Positions 15,548 through 26,400 of a stretch of 64,000 nucleotides of DNA are shown here, piece by piece. Position 1 is the stretch's first letter. Each line of letters opens with the position of its first letter. The notes beneath the pieces are model-generated. The model was given only the letters and a program-made list of their open reading frames with translations. It did no database searches and had not been told where the DNA came from. The DNA is from Opisthocomus hoazin (lineage: Eukaryota > Chordata > Aves > Opisthocomiformes > Opisthocomidae), in the NCBI RefSeq assembly GCF_030867145.1, contig NC_134454.1, positions 47,258,320 to 47,322,319 on the forward strand, read 5' to 3'. The position numbers were made by a program, and so were the translations under genes.

Positions 15548-15780
15548 GGACTCGAGCTCTTCCCGGCTTGGGCTTTTTTGTGGTCATGGGCCCTTAAGTC
15601 TCCCCCCCAGCAGTAGGTGCCCCCAGTTTGCTCCACCCTTCAGCAGTGCATGTAAATCGGGGGCAGGCCGAGGAGTCCCAGCTCGGAGAGACGGTCCCTG
15701 CCTGTTAGGACCTCAGTGGGGGCTCAGTAAGCAGCGCAGCTGGGGACTATGTCTTTTCGATGTTGTTATAAGCTGGACGG
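15548..15780 (+). promoter_or_regulatory. CpG-enriched putative promoter of the EGF-CFC gene
   Basis: This segment holds roughly nine CpG dinucleotides in about 230 bp, clearly more than the surrounding AT-rich DNA, and ends about 160 bp before the proposed start codon. I see no convincing TATA box at the right distance. This is the most likely place for a CpG-type promoter or the 5' UTR. The transcription start cannot be fixed from sequence alone. Confidence 0.4.
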
Positions 15781-15939
15781 AAAGAGAAAAGTTTCATCCA
15801 CCCTCCTTTCTCCCTGTCTTGTTGCCGTGTATGGTGTGAGGACTGCTGCATGCAACAGCCTTCAGTGAGGGGCTGTGGACCTCTTGCTTCTGCTCAAGCT
15901 TTCCTGGAGAATCTCACGGGTGTTTCAGGCTGCAGGAAA

Positions 15940-15962
15940 ATGTACTGGGGAAATCACGTTAG
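15940..15962 (+). CDS. TDGF1: EGF-CFC exon 1 (coding part)
   Basis: Encodes MYWGNHV plus the first two bases of a Ser codon, ending at a strong TTAG|GTAAGG donor. The ATG has A at -3. An in-frame ATG also exists at 15850, but it would put the hydrophobic segment 40 residues from the N-terminus and has T at -3, so 15940 is preferred. The five codons ending at this ATG read G-C-R-K-M, close to the human CRIPTO N-terminus as I remember it. Confidence 0.75.
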
Positions 15963-18900
15963 GTAAGGCTGCCTGAGCTGCCAGGGACCTTCTTTAGCCA
16001 AGCATGCTTTTCCTTTTAGTCGTGCTTTTTTCAGCTGATAATCCAGGAAGCTGAAAAAAATAAATGTACCTGGAACTGCGGGTGAAGTGAAGGCTAATGT
16101 TTTCCTTCTACCTTTACCGCTTTTGTAGCGGCTGGCAACAACCGAGTTGTAACGAAATGTACAGAAAGAGACATTTTTGATCGTCAGCTAGCAAATGCAT
16201 GTAATGCGTAGCTTTGTGGAAGCAAGACTAATCTGTATGTCCCTGTTTTCCACCCGCGCCCCCCCCCCTCAGTTTTCAAGCTGAAATTGAGATTTTTGAT
16301 ATGTTAATATGAATTACTGCTGGCATAAAATATGTATAGTTTATCAGTGATTGATACGTCTTTGAAAAAGCTCCTCCCCCCATCTTGATTTTGGTGTTTG
16401 TGTCTTACTAGCACAAATTTATTTCAGCTCTTTGTTTTTTGTAGAATTCTTTTCACTATGACTCTGATCTGTCAGACTGTTCATTTAGGAAAGGGTAAGG
16501 AAATAATCCGTGCTTCGCCCCTGCTCCCCTGTGTTGCTCTTGTACAGTTACAGTAGGCATTTGCTTCATTACAAGCTCCCCTTACTTTCCGTATTTGCAC
16601 TTCTCAAGGCCGTGAAAATGAAGAACGTGAAGATGATGTGGAAACTCTCACTGCCACAGTACAAAAGCAGCAGCCAAAGAACGAAGGGACTGTTGTAAAT
16701 GGTCTCAGTGACATGAATCAGAGCTATGAAAGCAGAAAGCAACAGAATTCCAGGGCGTCGGTACCTTTCACTGGGATTACAGAGAGTAGGTAGCTTTATT
16801 TATTTAAACAGTGCCATAAAATTGCTTTTTAAAATATTATATGACTGTAATGCTTCGACCGTTGTCTTGGAAGATTCCAGCCGGTTGATTTTTATGTGGC
16901 CGCTCCTTTTGAATTATTCCCGTGGCCACTTAGGAAATGGTGATAAAATTTAAGGTAGAACCAGGGATGTCTTACCTGCAAAAGGTGGTAACAGAAAACG
17001 AGGAAGGATACTAGCAGTTAAGAAGGCGTTGATCCCTTAGATTTGAAAAAAATGTTTGTAAAAATTTTAAAATTATGTTTGCTTTTAAAAATTCACCATA
17101 TTTCATGACCAAAAATTATTTAAAGTAATTAAAAAAAAAAAAAAGCCTGGGCTGTCTGAAAGCAACAGCAATAACAGAAAAAACACCCAAGGACAGACTT
17201 CTGTTTCCTCCCACATACATAAAGTTTTAGATTCATACTCAATCCCAGGAGTCTGAGAAAGGCTTCAGGAAGCCTTCCCTCCCATCTCTAAACTAAGCAA
17301 CTCTTTCCAGTAACAAAGCTTCCTTTCTTCAAAAATAGGCACCACTTCACAGTAACAATGCCCCTTTTCTTAGCATGACTGAAACCTGCCTCTGTCAAAG
17401 TGAAATATTTCACTTGAATATGTGCTGCTGCTGTGGGACTTGCCAGGCATTGGTTCTTGACCATCCTGTAATCCCTAGTAGTTTGCTTCTAATCCTTAAC
17501 TAAACAAACTGGGCTTAACTGAACAAACACTTCTAACAGGCAGATAATTTTATTGTCCCTAAAGACAATAAAACTAGATATCCTTAAGATCCTTTGGCAA
17601 CTGGAGAGACCTGAGAGAACAACTGAGGAAAAGGGGAGGTTGGGAGCCCCGGGGATGCTTGGTAACCTCTGTAATATTATTTTGCAGGTAAAAAACTGAA
17701 CCGACACTGCTGCCAAAACGGAGGAACCTGTATCCTAGGGGCTTTCTGTGCCTGCCTAAAGCCTTTCACTGGCAGATACTGTGAACATGATGAGCGGCAA
17801 AGGTAAAAAACAGACCAAAACCAGAGAGTGAGCAAGCTGCTCTGGATGGTTGTTTTCTGTGGTGGGATCAGGGATGTACCAAATGTCTCTCTTGTCCTTG
17901 ACAGCAACTGTGGTAGCATTGCCCATGGTGCCTGGGTGCTGAAGGGCTGTTGGCTGTGTCGGTGCGGCTATGGTACACTGAACTGTCTCTCAGAAATAAT
18001 GCACGATAACTGTGGTAAGGAATGGCGTTAAATCAACCGTTTTTATATTTTGGGTAACAAAATTGCCTTCTGTGAAGGTGGACTACTTGGAGGATGCTGT
18101 ATGTGCTCTACTTAGACTTCTGCAGTGGCCTGCTTTGCTTCAGAGAATGCACTAATGAGACAGTAAATAATACTGCTGTTGCCTGTATAGTACATCACGT
18201 AAAATGCTTTGAGATCTTTATAATCCTGTACAGTAGGAAACTTTCTCCATTTTAACCGAAAATTACAGGCATTAAATATTTCTCTGTTTTGCAAAACCTG
18301 CAAATGCCTTTGACTTCCCACTTAACCAGGACAATTCTTGCAGCTAAACTACATCCAAGCATACAATATTGTTTTTTAGATGAGGAAAGAGAAAAAGCAG
18401 TAGCATGAGCTGGTGTGGTACAAGTAGAAACCAGTATTACACTAGAGAAAAAAGTACTGAAAATTTGCATGTTCTTACATAAGCTACTTAACACATAAAT
18501 GGTGGAAAACTATTTTAAGATCTGTATCTTAATCTTCGAAATATTCTTGTACAGCGTTCTAAGACTGAGCACACCCCACAAAAAATATGTAGCCATAGTC
18601 CTGATCATTGTAAAGTAGTAGCACCTAGTCTCCTCAAAGCACTATATTACTTTATGTCAAGTCTTTGTGTATCAGCCTGTGAAAATCCCGGTATAAAGAT
18701 CTGAGTATGTTTGAAAACAGTGTATCAGCCAGCATAAAAACTTGAAGGATTGCTTCACAGGTATTTATTTTCCATAACAGAGAACTAGCTACTGAGATCC
18801 AGACTATTTTCAATACTCTGAAATGACTAATAAGAGTTTATTATTATTTTATCTTCAGTGGGAAAGTTAGTGCAAAACATGCTTGCCCTTCTCCATTTGT

Positions 18901-20076
18901 CATGTCCTAATACCACTCTGTGCTGTGATATACTTTAATTCAGTGTGCCAGCATCACTAGTTAACAGGGTAAGAAAACAGCAGACCTAAATAATTTCGAT
19001 ATTCATTTGCATCCCGAGGAACTACCTTTCCTGAACAGATTACTGTCTGAGTAGCAGTGCATCGAAGCTGTGACTCCTGAGTTACACCACCAACTCAGAA
19101 GCAAATACAAATTTCAAAACTTGAGCCTCTTAGCTCCCCACGATATGCCCTGCTGTGTGGTAAGCCCACAAGTCCAAAGAAGTGAAATGCAAAAGAAAGG
19201 TGACATTCCTATCTTAGCAACCACAGACTAAAACCAAACAAACCAAAAAAAAACCCCACAAATACCACTAAACCCAAAACCCACCACCAAAACAATTTTT
19301 GCCTTGAAGTCTTCTGTATTGACGAATTATGCGTAGCACCCAGATCTTCAGAAGAGTTAAATGCTCACGTTCCCTTGGGTTTTCACCTTTGAATCAGGCC
19401 TATTGTTTCCCGTTACAAGAGCAAAAGACCTAACAGGCCTTGCCGTGCTCAGTAAAAGCAGTCTATGGCTTGCTACTCTTGAGCTCAGCTTAACATATGC
19501 AATAAAGGTGGCAGTGCAGAATCATCTATGCATTCCCTGAGCGGGGACTCTGGCTTTCACATGCATGAGGGTATGACTTTCTGCTTGTGCCAATAAATGA
19601 AACCCCTTCTTGTTAAAGGAATGGTTAAAAGGCTGCATGCAGACTTGAGTACATACCTCTTGTGAAGATCTTGCTCTTGGTTTTGCTTGGTATTTACTTT
19701 TGATTATTCTGAGATTAATGGCTGCAAGAGCTGATAAGTGCTATCTGTTGCTCCTCAAACGATCATTGATGGGACATCTATTCACATCTCTCCCCTAAGA
19801 ATAGCCTCTTTGATTGGCTTTAACAGCTGATACCTTTAACTTAAGTATCTGTGAGATGTCCGAGGACTTTCAAAGTATGTGGAAAATCCTTATGGTTTAA
19901 AATTTACATATTTTACTCATTAACCATTTTAATTTCTTGATATTTTTTTAGAACTGAGATCAGAAAAGGAGGAAATTACCAGACTGTATTCTAATGGGCT
20001 AAGATTACAGCAAACAGTGTTGGCACTCTGTTGCCTGCTCACCGTCCTCCTGGAGCTCTGCTGCTGGCAGTTGTGA
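15940..20076 (+). CDS. TDGF1: EGF-CFC family Nodal co-receptor (Cripto/Cryptic), six exons
   Basis: Join of 15940-15962, 16412-16494, 16609-16785, 17688-17802, 17905-18014 and 19952-20076: 633 bp, 210 aa. In this family the protein is a GPI-anchored co-receptor that lets Nodal and GDF1/3 signal through ALK4 and ActRII in mesendoderm and left-right patterning. Visible: a hydrophobic signal segment around residues 10-33; a charged linker with one N-glycosylation sequon (N72-Q-S); an EGF-like domain at 102-126 with six Cys and NGGTC, whose T108 is the family O-fucose site; a CFC domain at 135-169 with six Cys and the ALK4-contact pair H140 and W143; and a C-terminal hydrophobic tail (about 191-208) behind a small-residue S-N-G (183-185), fitting a GPI signal. 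Human CRIPTO is 188 aa. The residues [13 protein letters not shown] and LCRC look more like CFC1/Cryptic than CRIPTO, so CFC1 is the alternative symbol. The family call is near certain; the choice of paralogue is not. Confidence 0.93.
16412..16494 (+). CDS. TDGF1: EGF-CFC exon 2 (signal peptide)
   Basis: The acceptor is a pyrimidine-rich TGTCTTACTAG and the donor is AAGG|GTAAGG. The exon completes a Ser codon, runs 27 codons and leaves one base of a Gly codon. It encodes an aromatic and aliphatic core ([17 protein letters not shown]) suited to a signal peptide. Both phases match the flanking exons, which is the main support for this small exon. Confidence 0.85.
16609..16785 (+). CDS. TDGF1: EGF-CFC exon 3 (N-terminal linker)
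   Basis: Fifty-eight codons, rich in Glu, Gln, Asn and Ser with no Cys, covering the poorly conserved region before the EGF domain. The acceptor is CTTCTCAAG and the donor is GAGA|GTAGGT. A second GT three bases on would break the phase with exon 4. Contains the N72-Q-S sequon. The intron before it is only 114 bp. Confidence 0.88.
17688..17802 (+). CDS. TDGF1: EGF-CFC exon 4 (EGF-like domain)
   Basis: Encodes residues 95-132 plus part of 133. It carries the compact EGF of this family with adjacent Cys (C102-C103), NGGTC and the diagnostic GRYCEHD ending. The acceptor is ATTATTTTGCAG and the donor is AAAG|GTAAAA. A sequence-obvious exon. Confidence 0.97.
17905..18014 (+). CDS. TDGF1: EGF-CFC exon 5 (CFC domain)
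   Basis: Encodes residues 133-169. Six cysteines (135, 148, 151, 153, 160, 169) follow the CFC spacing, with H140 and W143 kept at the positions that bind ALK4 in Cripto. The intron before it is only 102 bp; the donor is TGTG|GTAAGG. An extra Trp at 149, in CWLCRC, stands where human Cripto has Ser. Confidence 0.97.
19228..19296. repeat. A/C-only low-complexity tract in intron 5
   Basis: Almost entirely A and C on the + strand, with irregular CCAAA and ACCC units and no fixed period. No known repeat family recognised. Confidence 0.7.
19952..20076 (+). CDS. TDGF1: EGF-CFC exon 6 (GPI-anchor signal and stop)
   Basis: The acceptor is TATTTTTTTAG; 40 full codons then TGA. A charged stretch (RSEKEEITR) leads to S-N-G and then a Leu/Cys-rich hydrophobic end ([16 protein letters not shown]), the layout of a cleaved GPI-attachment signal. 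Intron 5 (18015-19951) is the longest of the gene. Confidence 0.93.
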
Positions 20077-20450
20077 AACTGCACAAAAGGAAATATCTTA
20101 AGGTTGACGTAACCCTCACCATGACTCATACAACTTTTTTTCTTCTGTGAGCTACAGAAGACACTTCTAGCTGCATGTTGGGGACAGGTTAAGATGTATT
20201 AGTTAATGTTGAAAAGCTTGGTTTATTATAAATTCAGATTATATGAATGTGAAGTATTTATTATTATATTATTATTTTATTACTGCTATCAATGTCTGAT
20301 TCTAACGATTCTTTAGTTCTGAAATACTGTTCTTCCAGTGGAAGCGAAAACCCCCCAATGTTCTATGCCTTAAGTATTGTAAATTATAGTAATTTCCTTT
20401 GTACACAGTACAACTATTTTTAAGAAATAAAGCTGATTTCATTTCTGAAA
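20077..20450 (+). other. TDGF1: 3' UTR of the EGF-CFC gene
   Basis: Runs from the stop codon to the probable cleavage site some 20 bases after AATAAA. It contains a T/A-rich stretch near 20254-20282 with TATTTATTATT-type motifs, reminiscent of AU-rich instability elements. The 3' end is inferred from the signal only. Confidence 0.65.
20426..20431 (+). terminator. polyadenylation signal AATAAA
   Basis: Canonical hexamer 350 bp after the stop codon, followed within about 30 bases by T/G-rich sequence (TTTTATGTTTGG) typical of the downstream element. Confidence 0.75.
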
Positions 20451-23400
20451 AGCTTTTATGTTTGGCTTTATTTAAACTCGAAAATTGTTATCTACCATTT
20501 GGCATTGTACTGCATCCTGTAACAAAACAGTGAGAAATGGGCAGGGTAGGATGAACAATCTGAAATTTAAAGAGATAAGGAGGGTTGTAAGGGTAGGTAT
20601 ATTTCAAACCCTAATATACAGAAGAACTCTAAAAATTATACAGTCTTCCAGTTTTTATAATTATTTATTATAGCTAAATTGTACATATGCATATTCTTGG
20701 GCAGGAAGCATATGTTTCTTAAGAACGCATAGCTGATACTTACATGTCTTTGGGTGTTTTTATTTTTTCACATCCTAGAAATGTGAGCTCCTCTTCCCTT
20801 TTTAAAAGGACGACAGCAAAGAGCAACCTCTTTAAACTTTTTCTACAGGAAACCTGTCTTGACTTATATACCATTTAAATTTCTAGGTTGTAAAATAAAA
20901 AATGTTTGGAAGATGTAAGTGCATTTGTAATGCAAGTTTATAAAACACCCTTGTTAAAAAAAAATTGCAAAGAGAAGCCCAGAATGTACTTTCTTTCTTT
21001 GAACGGGGAGCTACCACATAGAAACAGTCAGATACATAATTTTCTTGTCTTAAAAGACATTATTGAAATGTAAACTCTTTATGATTTTTAAAATTTCAAA
21101 ATATTTAATTCTTAAAATTTCTTTATTAATTTCTTTGCCACGAAGGGAATCAACAATCCAGTTATTAAGCAGAGAAGGACACATCACCAGCAAACAACAT
21201 AATGTTGTGGATTCCTTTGAATCTATGACTATTCAGTAACAGATTTTTTTAGCAAGTCATTGTGTAAAAATACATTCATGTTAAACACTGCAAAGGTTTC
21301 GAACTGTTCCTTTCCACACCTTAAGACTTGAGCAGAGGGAGTAAAGTTTCTTACTGTTCACATAAGATACACTAGACCATAAAAGGTCCTTTTCTCATTG
21401 TTTCCCACAAACTGGGTACTTTCCATACCCATATGCCTGTATTTCCACAGGCTTTGAAAAGAAGGTACCAGCTTAGGGTGAATAAATACCAAAGAGAACA
21501 GCTGGAGGAAAATAGTCATGCCTTTATTTATCAGATGTTGAAATTGCAGGAATGCCATTGTGAAAACATCTCAGCTTGCTGGAAAGCATACCTGAGAAGT
21601 CTGCAGGCAATACAGCTTGTAATGTGCTTCAAATAGGCTTTACTTTTTGAAGGCAAGCAGCAAGATATGTGGAAAGTACATAGTACAGTAAAAATATATC
21701 TGAAGCAATATTTACTTTTTATCCCTACAGAAAACATACAGAGCCATAAAAGATTGCAATTAACAAAAGGAAAGAGTGGTCTAATACAGGCTTTACAACA
21801 GAAAAGCTATTTCTGTTGCAGTAACATCCACAGCAGATTTAATCAGGAGAAGTTGATCTGGAATAACTCCTTATGTAGATGAGCCTATGTGCCTGCAAGA
21901 TTCACCCTGATGGAGCTATATGTTATTGGATGGATATGACTTGAAGAATTAGAGCAATTGAAAAGTCTAGCAAAGCACCGTTTTCCTGCTGTGATGAAAT
22001 GTCAGTCCAAGGCATCTAATTAGAAGCAGCAAGGTTACAGTTTATACAGTTTTAAAGAATTGCATGGAGAACTTAGCTCAGTAAGTGATTCTAACTAATG
22101 TCAGTGTAAATCATTACTCACTCTGAATTCTAGGATTTGAAATTTTTCTCCTGTGTACCTGGAAGAAGTGACAGAAGATTTTTGTTTGTTTTTAAGATAA
22201 CAGTTCCTCTTCTCTGTCTTATGCCACTGCATTCTGTGTTACTGGAAAAATCTGAAAATGATTGCTTTAGGACTGTTTTACATCCACCATACTATGGCAA
22301 AACATATCCTCAGTAATGGTTAGTTGTGGAAGAAGTTGGTCTGGTCTTTGTGTCAGGGCTCTGGAGGTTGCTGTAAGTAGGCAGAACAGAGCACAGAGGC
22401 TGTTGTCCTTGCATACCTCTGAAGCGGAGGCAGCCACAGAAGTTGATTTTGAGGAGAAAGAGGTATGTCCTTAAGTCAAATAAGGAAAGAAGAGGAAAAA
22501 AAAGAAAACGCATTTAGGAGCTCTCTCATGCATAGTCTTGTTTGTAAATAAAATTGTAACTAAGAAGGAAAAAAACAGAAAGCACTGAGGAACAAAGAAA
22601 AGCACACAGTCACAACCTTTGCTTAGGTTAAAACTGTCTTTGCTTTTATCTGTCTCCAGCTGTTTGCAAGAACAGATAAAAGAAAACATTATTTTCCTCC
22701 CCTGCTACCATGTAGGCCTGGCCAACCTTCTCACACTGCAATTACAAGCACTTTGGAAAGGTTTGTTTATAGCAAACAGCGATGCGATGCTTGCTCTCCA
22801 GCCTCATGCTAACTCTTCAGGGGCCACTCCTCCAAACATGGCACGTCCCAGCAAAACAGACATCTGTTGCCACAAGTCTGTGCATGTGCCCTCTCTATAT
22901 GCAGCTGCGTCTGGGCAGGGAGAAGACTGTCAAAGTGAAATATTTATCAAATACTTCACAGGCCCCAGAGCCATTAGACCTTTCACTCCTCACAGTTGAC
23001 TCCAAAACTAAAACAAATGGTGCAGCCCCTGACTGGCCTCCATGGCTTCACCCCTGCAATCGCTCTAGCCTCCACCACTCCTCAGGCCATGCCTCTGATA
23101 AGGACCCCAGACCAGGGGAGCGGCATGGCGGCGGGGCCTTCCTTCTCTGCAGCCAAGCGTCCCCAGTGCTGGAGCTCCACAGCCCAGCACAGGTCCGCAG
23201 GGGAATGCTGCCATCTGCCCTTAACACGCTGCCCACTTACAGGAAGCGATTCATTTTGCATAAAACCCACCAAGGTTTCCTCATGCGAACCTGAAAAACT
23301 AACTTGCAGGCCCCAGATGCTGAGAAAGTGTCACTCATTTGGCTCTTTCAGTATCTGATGGTTATCTCTCAAGGTGACTTCACTCCTAGCTAGAAGAGAT

Positions 23401-26400
23401 GAATTTCTGTTGTCCCTGAGAAGTGCTAATGGTGCCCATAGGTGCCAATAGCCTTCCCTCACCTATAACTGTGAAAAAGGCCCTTTTTTGCCAGCCAGCC
23501 AGAACAGAATCAAAAGCAATTTCCCAGAGTTGTCCATTGAGTTGTTTTTTTTAATTGGCATATTTAAGATGGCTAAGGTCTACCCCCACACATTTCGTTA
23601 TTCATCTTTCATGGACTCTTAACAGTGTATCAGCAGGCTATATGTCTGGATCATTACACCCACCAGTTTCATGGGCCTGAGAAAGTATATAGTAACTTTA
23701 TATTTTGGCTTCTGTTTATTGGCAGGGTGATATATTACAGCAGGCTGGTTCATGGACTGAACTGCCCTGCGAATTCTAAGTTACAGACGTATGTTTTGTG
23801 GCGGCCTATCTAGTCACCCTGCAATCAACGCCTGTAATTCACTGCCTGTCTCAACTTTTTACAACACAATCCTGTATGAGCATGGGATACTTAACGACAA
23901 CTGAGCAGCTGTATACTTGCGCTCTGCAAAATTACTTAAGCATCATGAGTACTCCTTGTGATTGCAAAGCACATTCTTAGTCAGAGAAGACATTAAAACA
24001 TGTAATTCCCTGCACATTTGGCTGTTTGACCTTGCCCTTGGCTGATGCTGCTGTGAGGGTGACTTCTTGTTAAGGGCGTGAACCTGCCATATGCCACCGG
24101 AATAAAACCAGATGCCTTATGCATGTTCGGCCTAGCATTTGTCTTCAGGTACATGCTGGCACAGCAATAGCTTTCGTTAGCTGCTGTCTTCATCTGCTGC
24201 AGCTCAACCATGTCTTCACAAAACTACAATCTGTAATCCAGCCTATGAGACTTCAGTTCAGATATTCTTTGTACAATATTGTCTGAATGAAATGCTGAGA
24301 ATGTACCACCAGGGCAGAAGCACTGGTAAAGTCTCAAAAGCAAATGGCCAGAGAAGAACTGGCATTATAGTCGCACTGGAGAAGGTACATTGTCCTGGCT
24401 GAGCCTCCTGGCAGCTGGACCCGTGGACTCAGAAGATCTCTTCTTCTGCCAGCCAAGATACTTCTCTGGGGCATACCTGTTCACCTTCCACTAGGCACAG
24501 AGACTTGGAAGCAGAAATAGACATACAGCTTACAAGGTCCCAAGTCACAAGACTGGGTCTGGCAGGACTATAGGAGACATTTTCAACCCATCCATATAGA
24601 GTTTTCTGTCATCAAACAGTACAACAGTGCTGAACAATAACTTCCTTTGCAGGCACAGCACGTAATATCCTGCATCTCTTAGCAGCAGCGTGTCTTTTGC
24701 CCCTTCTCTTCAATATGATGCTTGTATCTGCCCACGCTTGTATCTGCCCACTAATCAGAAAGCTTTATGTGACTCATCCTAGTCATAAAGCATTTCAAAA
24801 TGTTTTAATTAAGAGGAAATCTCGTATACAGACCAATGTAACAGTTCTGACTCCTGTACTAGCAGAAACTGTCTGGCCAAACTCTAGAAAGTCTTGTGGG
24901 GAAAGTTGTTCTTCCTGTTTCCGTATTTCCAAGATTGCATCTTTCAAAAAAGTGCAGAATGAAGTACCATTAAAAATTTAATTAAAGATGAAGAAGTGGT
25001 ACAATGTTGGAAAAACAATCTTAGCAAGAGCATCTTTAAACAGAAGAAGCAGAGAGCTGGGATCAAAAAGAGTAGGTGTCAAAGATCCTTCCCACCTGAC
25101 TTTGTATATTAATTCTTCTGAAGACTGTTTCTCGGACCAAAAAGTTTAAAAAAAGAAGGAAGATTAACAGATATGTCAAGTACCATGCTTTACATGTCAG
25201 CCTTGTTCTTTCCGTCACAACATTATGTTCTCTCACCTCAAACTAGTAATGAAGTTGCTTCTCATACAAGGAGGCAATCCCAGCTGGAAAACAAAGTGTC
25301 AGTAAACATTGTCTTTAGCTTTGAAGGTAGATTACAAAGGCCGTGTGATGCGAAAGATGAACTGAGCTCTGTTTTCCTGTTTGCTATGTTGGTTTGCTAA
25401 ATTTAGTCAATAACATTTATGATGCATATTGGTAACACAGCTGGAAATTTCCTATTGCTTTTAACATCGGTCTTCAGAGGAGACAAGAAATACAGGCGTG
25501 TAGTCCCTCCTCTATGTCTCTCCCTTCCACTGCTCTTCATAGAGGCTATACCCCAGGTCTATCTGTGTGGACATGTGAGTAGCAACTCAGTGGAAAGAGA
25601 GACTTGTGCAGAAATGCTTTGCAGTACAACATCTCCAGCAGTGCAATAACTTGCAACAAAAGCCAATTCAGTACATTCCTATGCTGTGTTCTCCTTTTAT
25701 GTGAGCATATCTTCTTAGTGATATGCCTGTCATGAGTGATGTTAACCAAAAACAAGTCCAAAAGCTCAGCAGTAAGACATTAGTGCTGAAATATACGTAG
25801 GCCAACCTCCAGTCCAACAGCTCCAACAGAGAATCTCCTGTGCAGGTAAAACTAGGTATCATATGTGAATTCCAGGTGCAAAATATATGCCCAATGCTGC
25901 AACTTTCTCAAGTAGTTTGATGTGACAAGAAGGCCACAAATACATGTGTCTACTGTCCCCTGTGTACTGGTGTCAGGCACAGCCATGCTGTCAGTCAGGT
26001 CCACTTGCTTATCCGTCAAAATTTTTCTTTTCTGAAGAAACCAGTTAGACTGTTTTCACTGACACAGGCATGTGGCAGAGACATGCAGCAAAGGTGAAGG
26101 GAAGCCCACAGTTAGACAAGCCAAAATTGGTTACATAATCACTGCTTTAACCTTAATAGCTTAGTTAGCTGGAAAGTTTGTAGGTCCTATTTTCAAAAGA
26201 CAGCAGCCTGAAATGTAGGAAAGAACTAAATGTCAAAATTAAAGGGTAGAAAATTAGGGTATAAAATCTGCTCATGAATTCCCATTACAGTGTGTAAGAT
26301 ATCCCATGGGGACAAGAGAAAAATAGAATTATGTATTTGGCAGTAGTGACACCATTAATGGAATGTTACATGCTATTTTGAAAAGTGCACATTGTAAAGG

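Noticed and set aside
16004-16051. Short frame [11 protein letters not shown] as an alternative signal-peptide exon
   Set aside because: It ends in a stop after 16 codons and has no usable donor; exon 2 at 16412-16494 fits both phases better.
16510-16698. A 62-codon frame overlapping EGF-CFC exon 3
   Set aside because: It is in a different frame from the exon, crosses the acceptor at 16608 and has no family similarity.
17828-18031. A 67-codon frame beginning inside intron 4
   Set aside because: Its second half is the CFC-domain exon read in the right frame; the first part and the Met are intronic.
22782-23358. Overlapping frames of 120-170 codons
   Set aside because: At least four frames on both strands are open together in locally GC-rich DNA, with no motif or paired splice sites, so base composition explains them.
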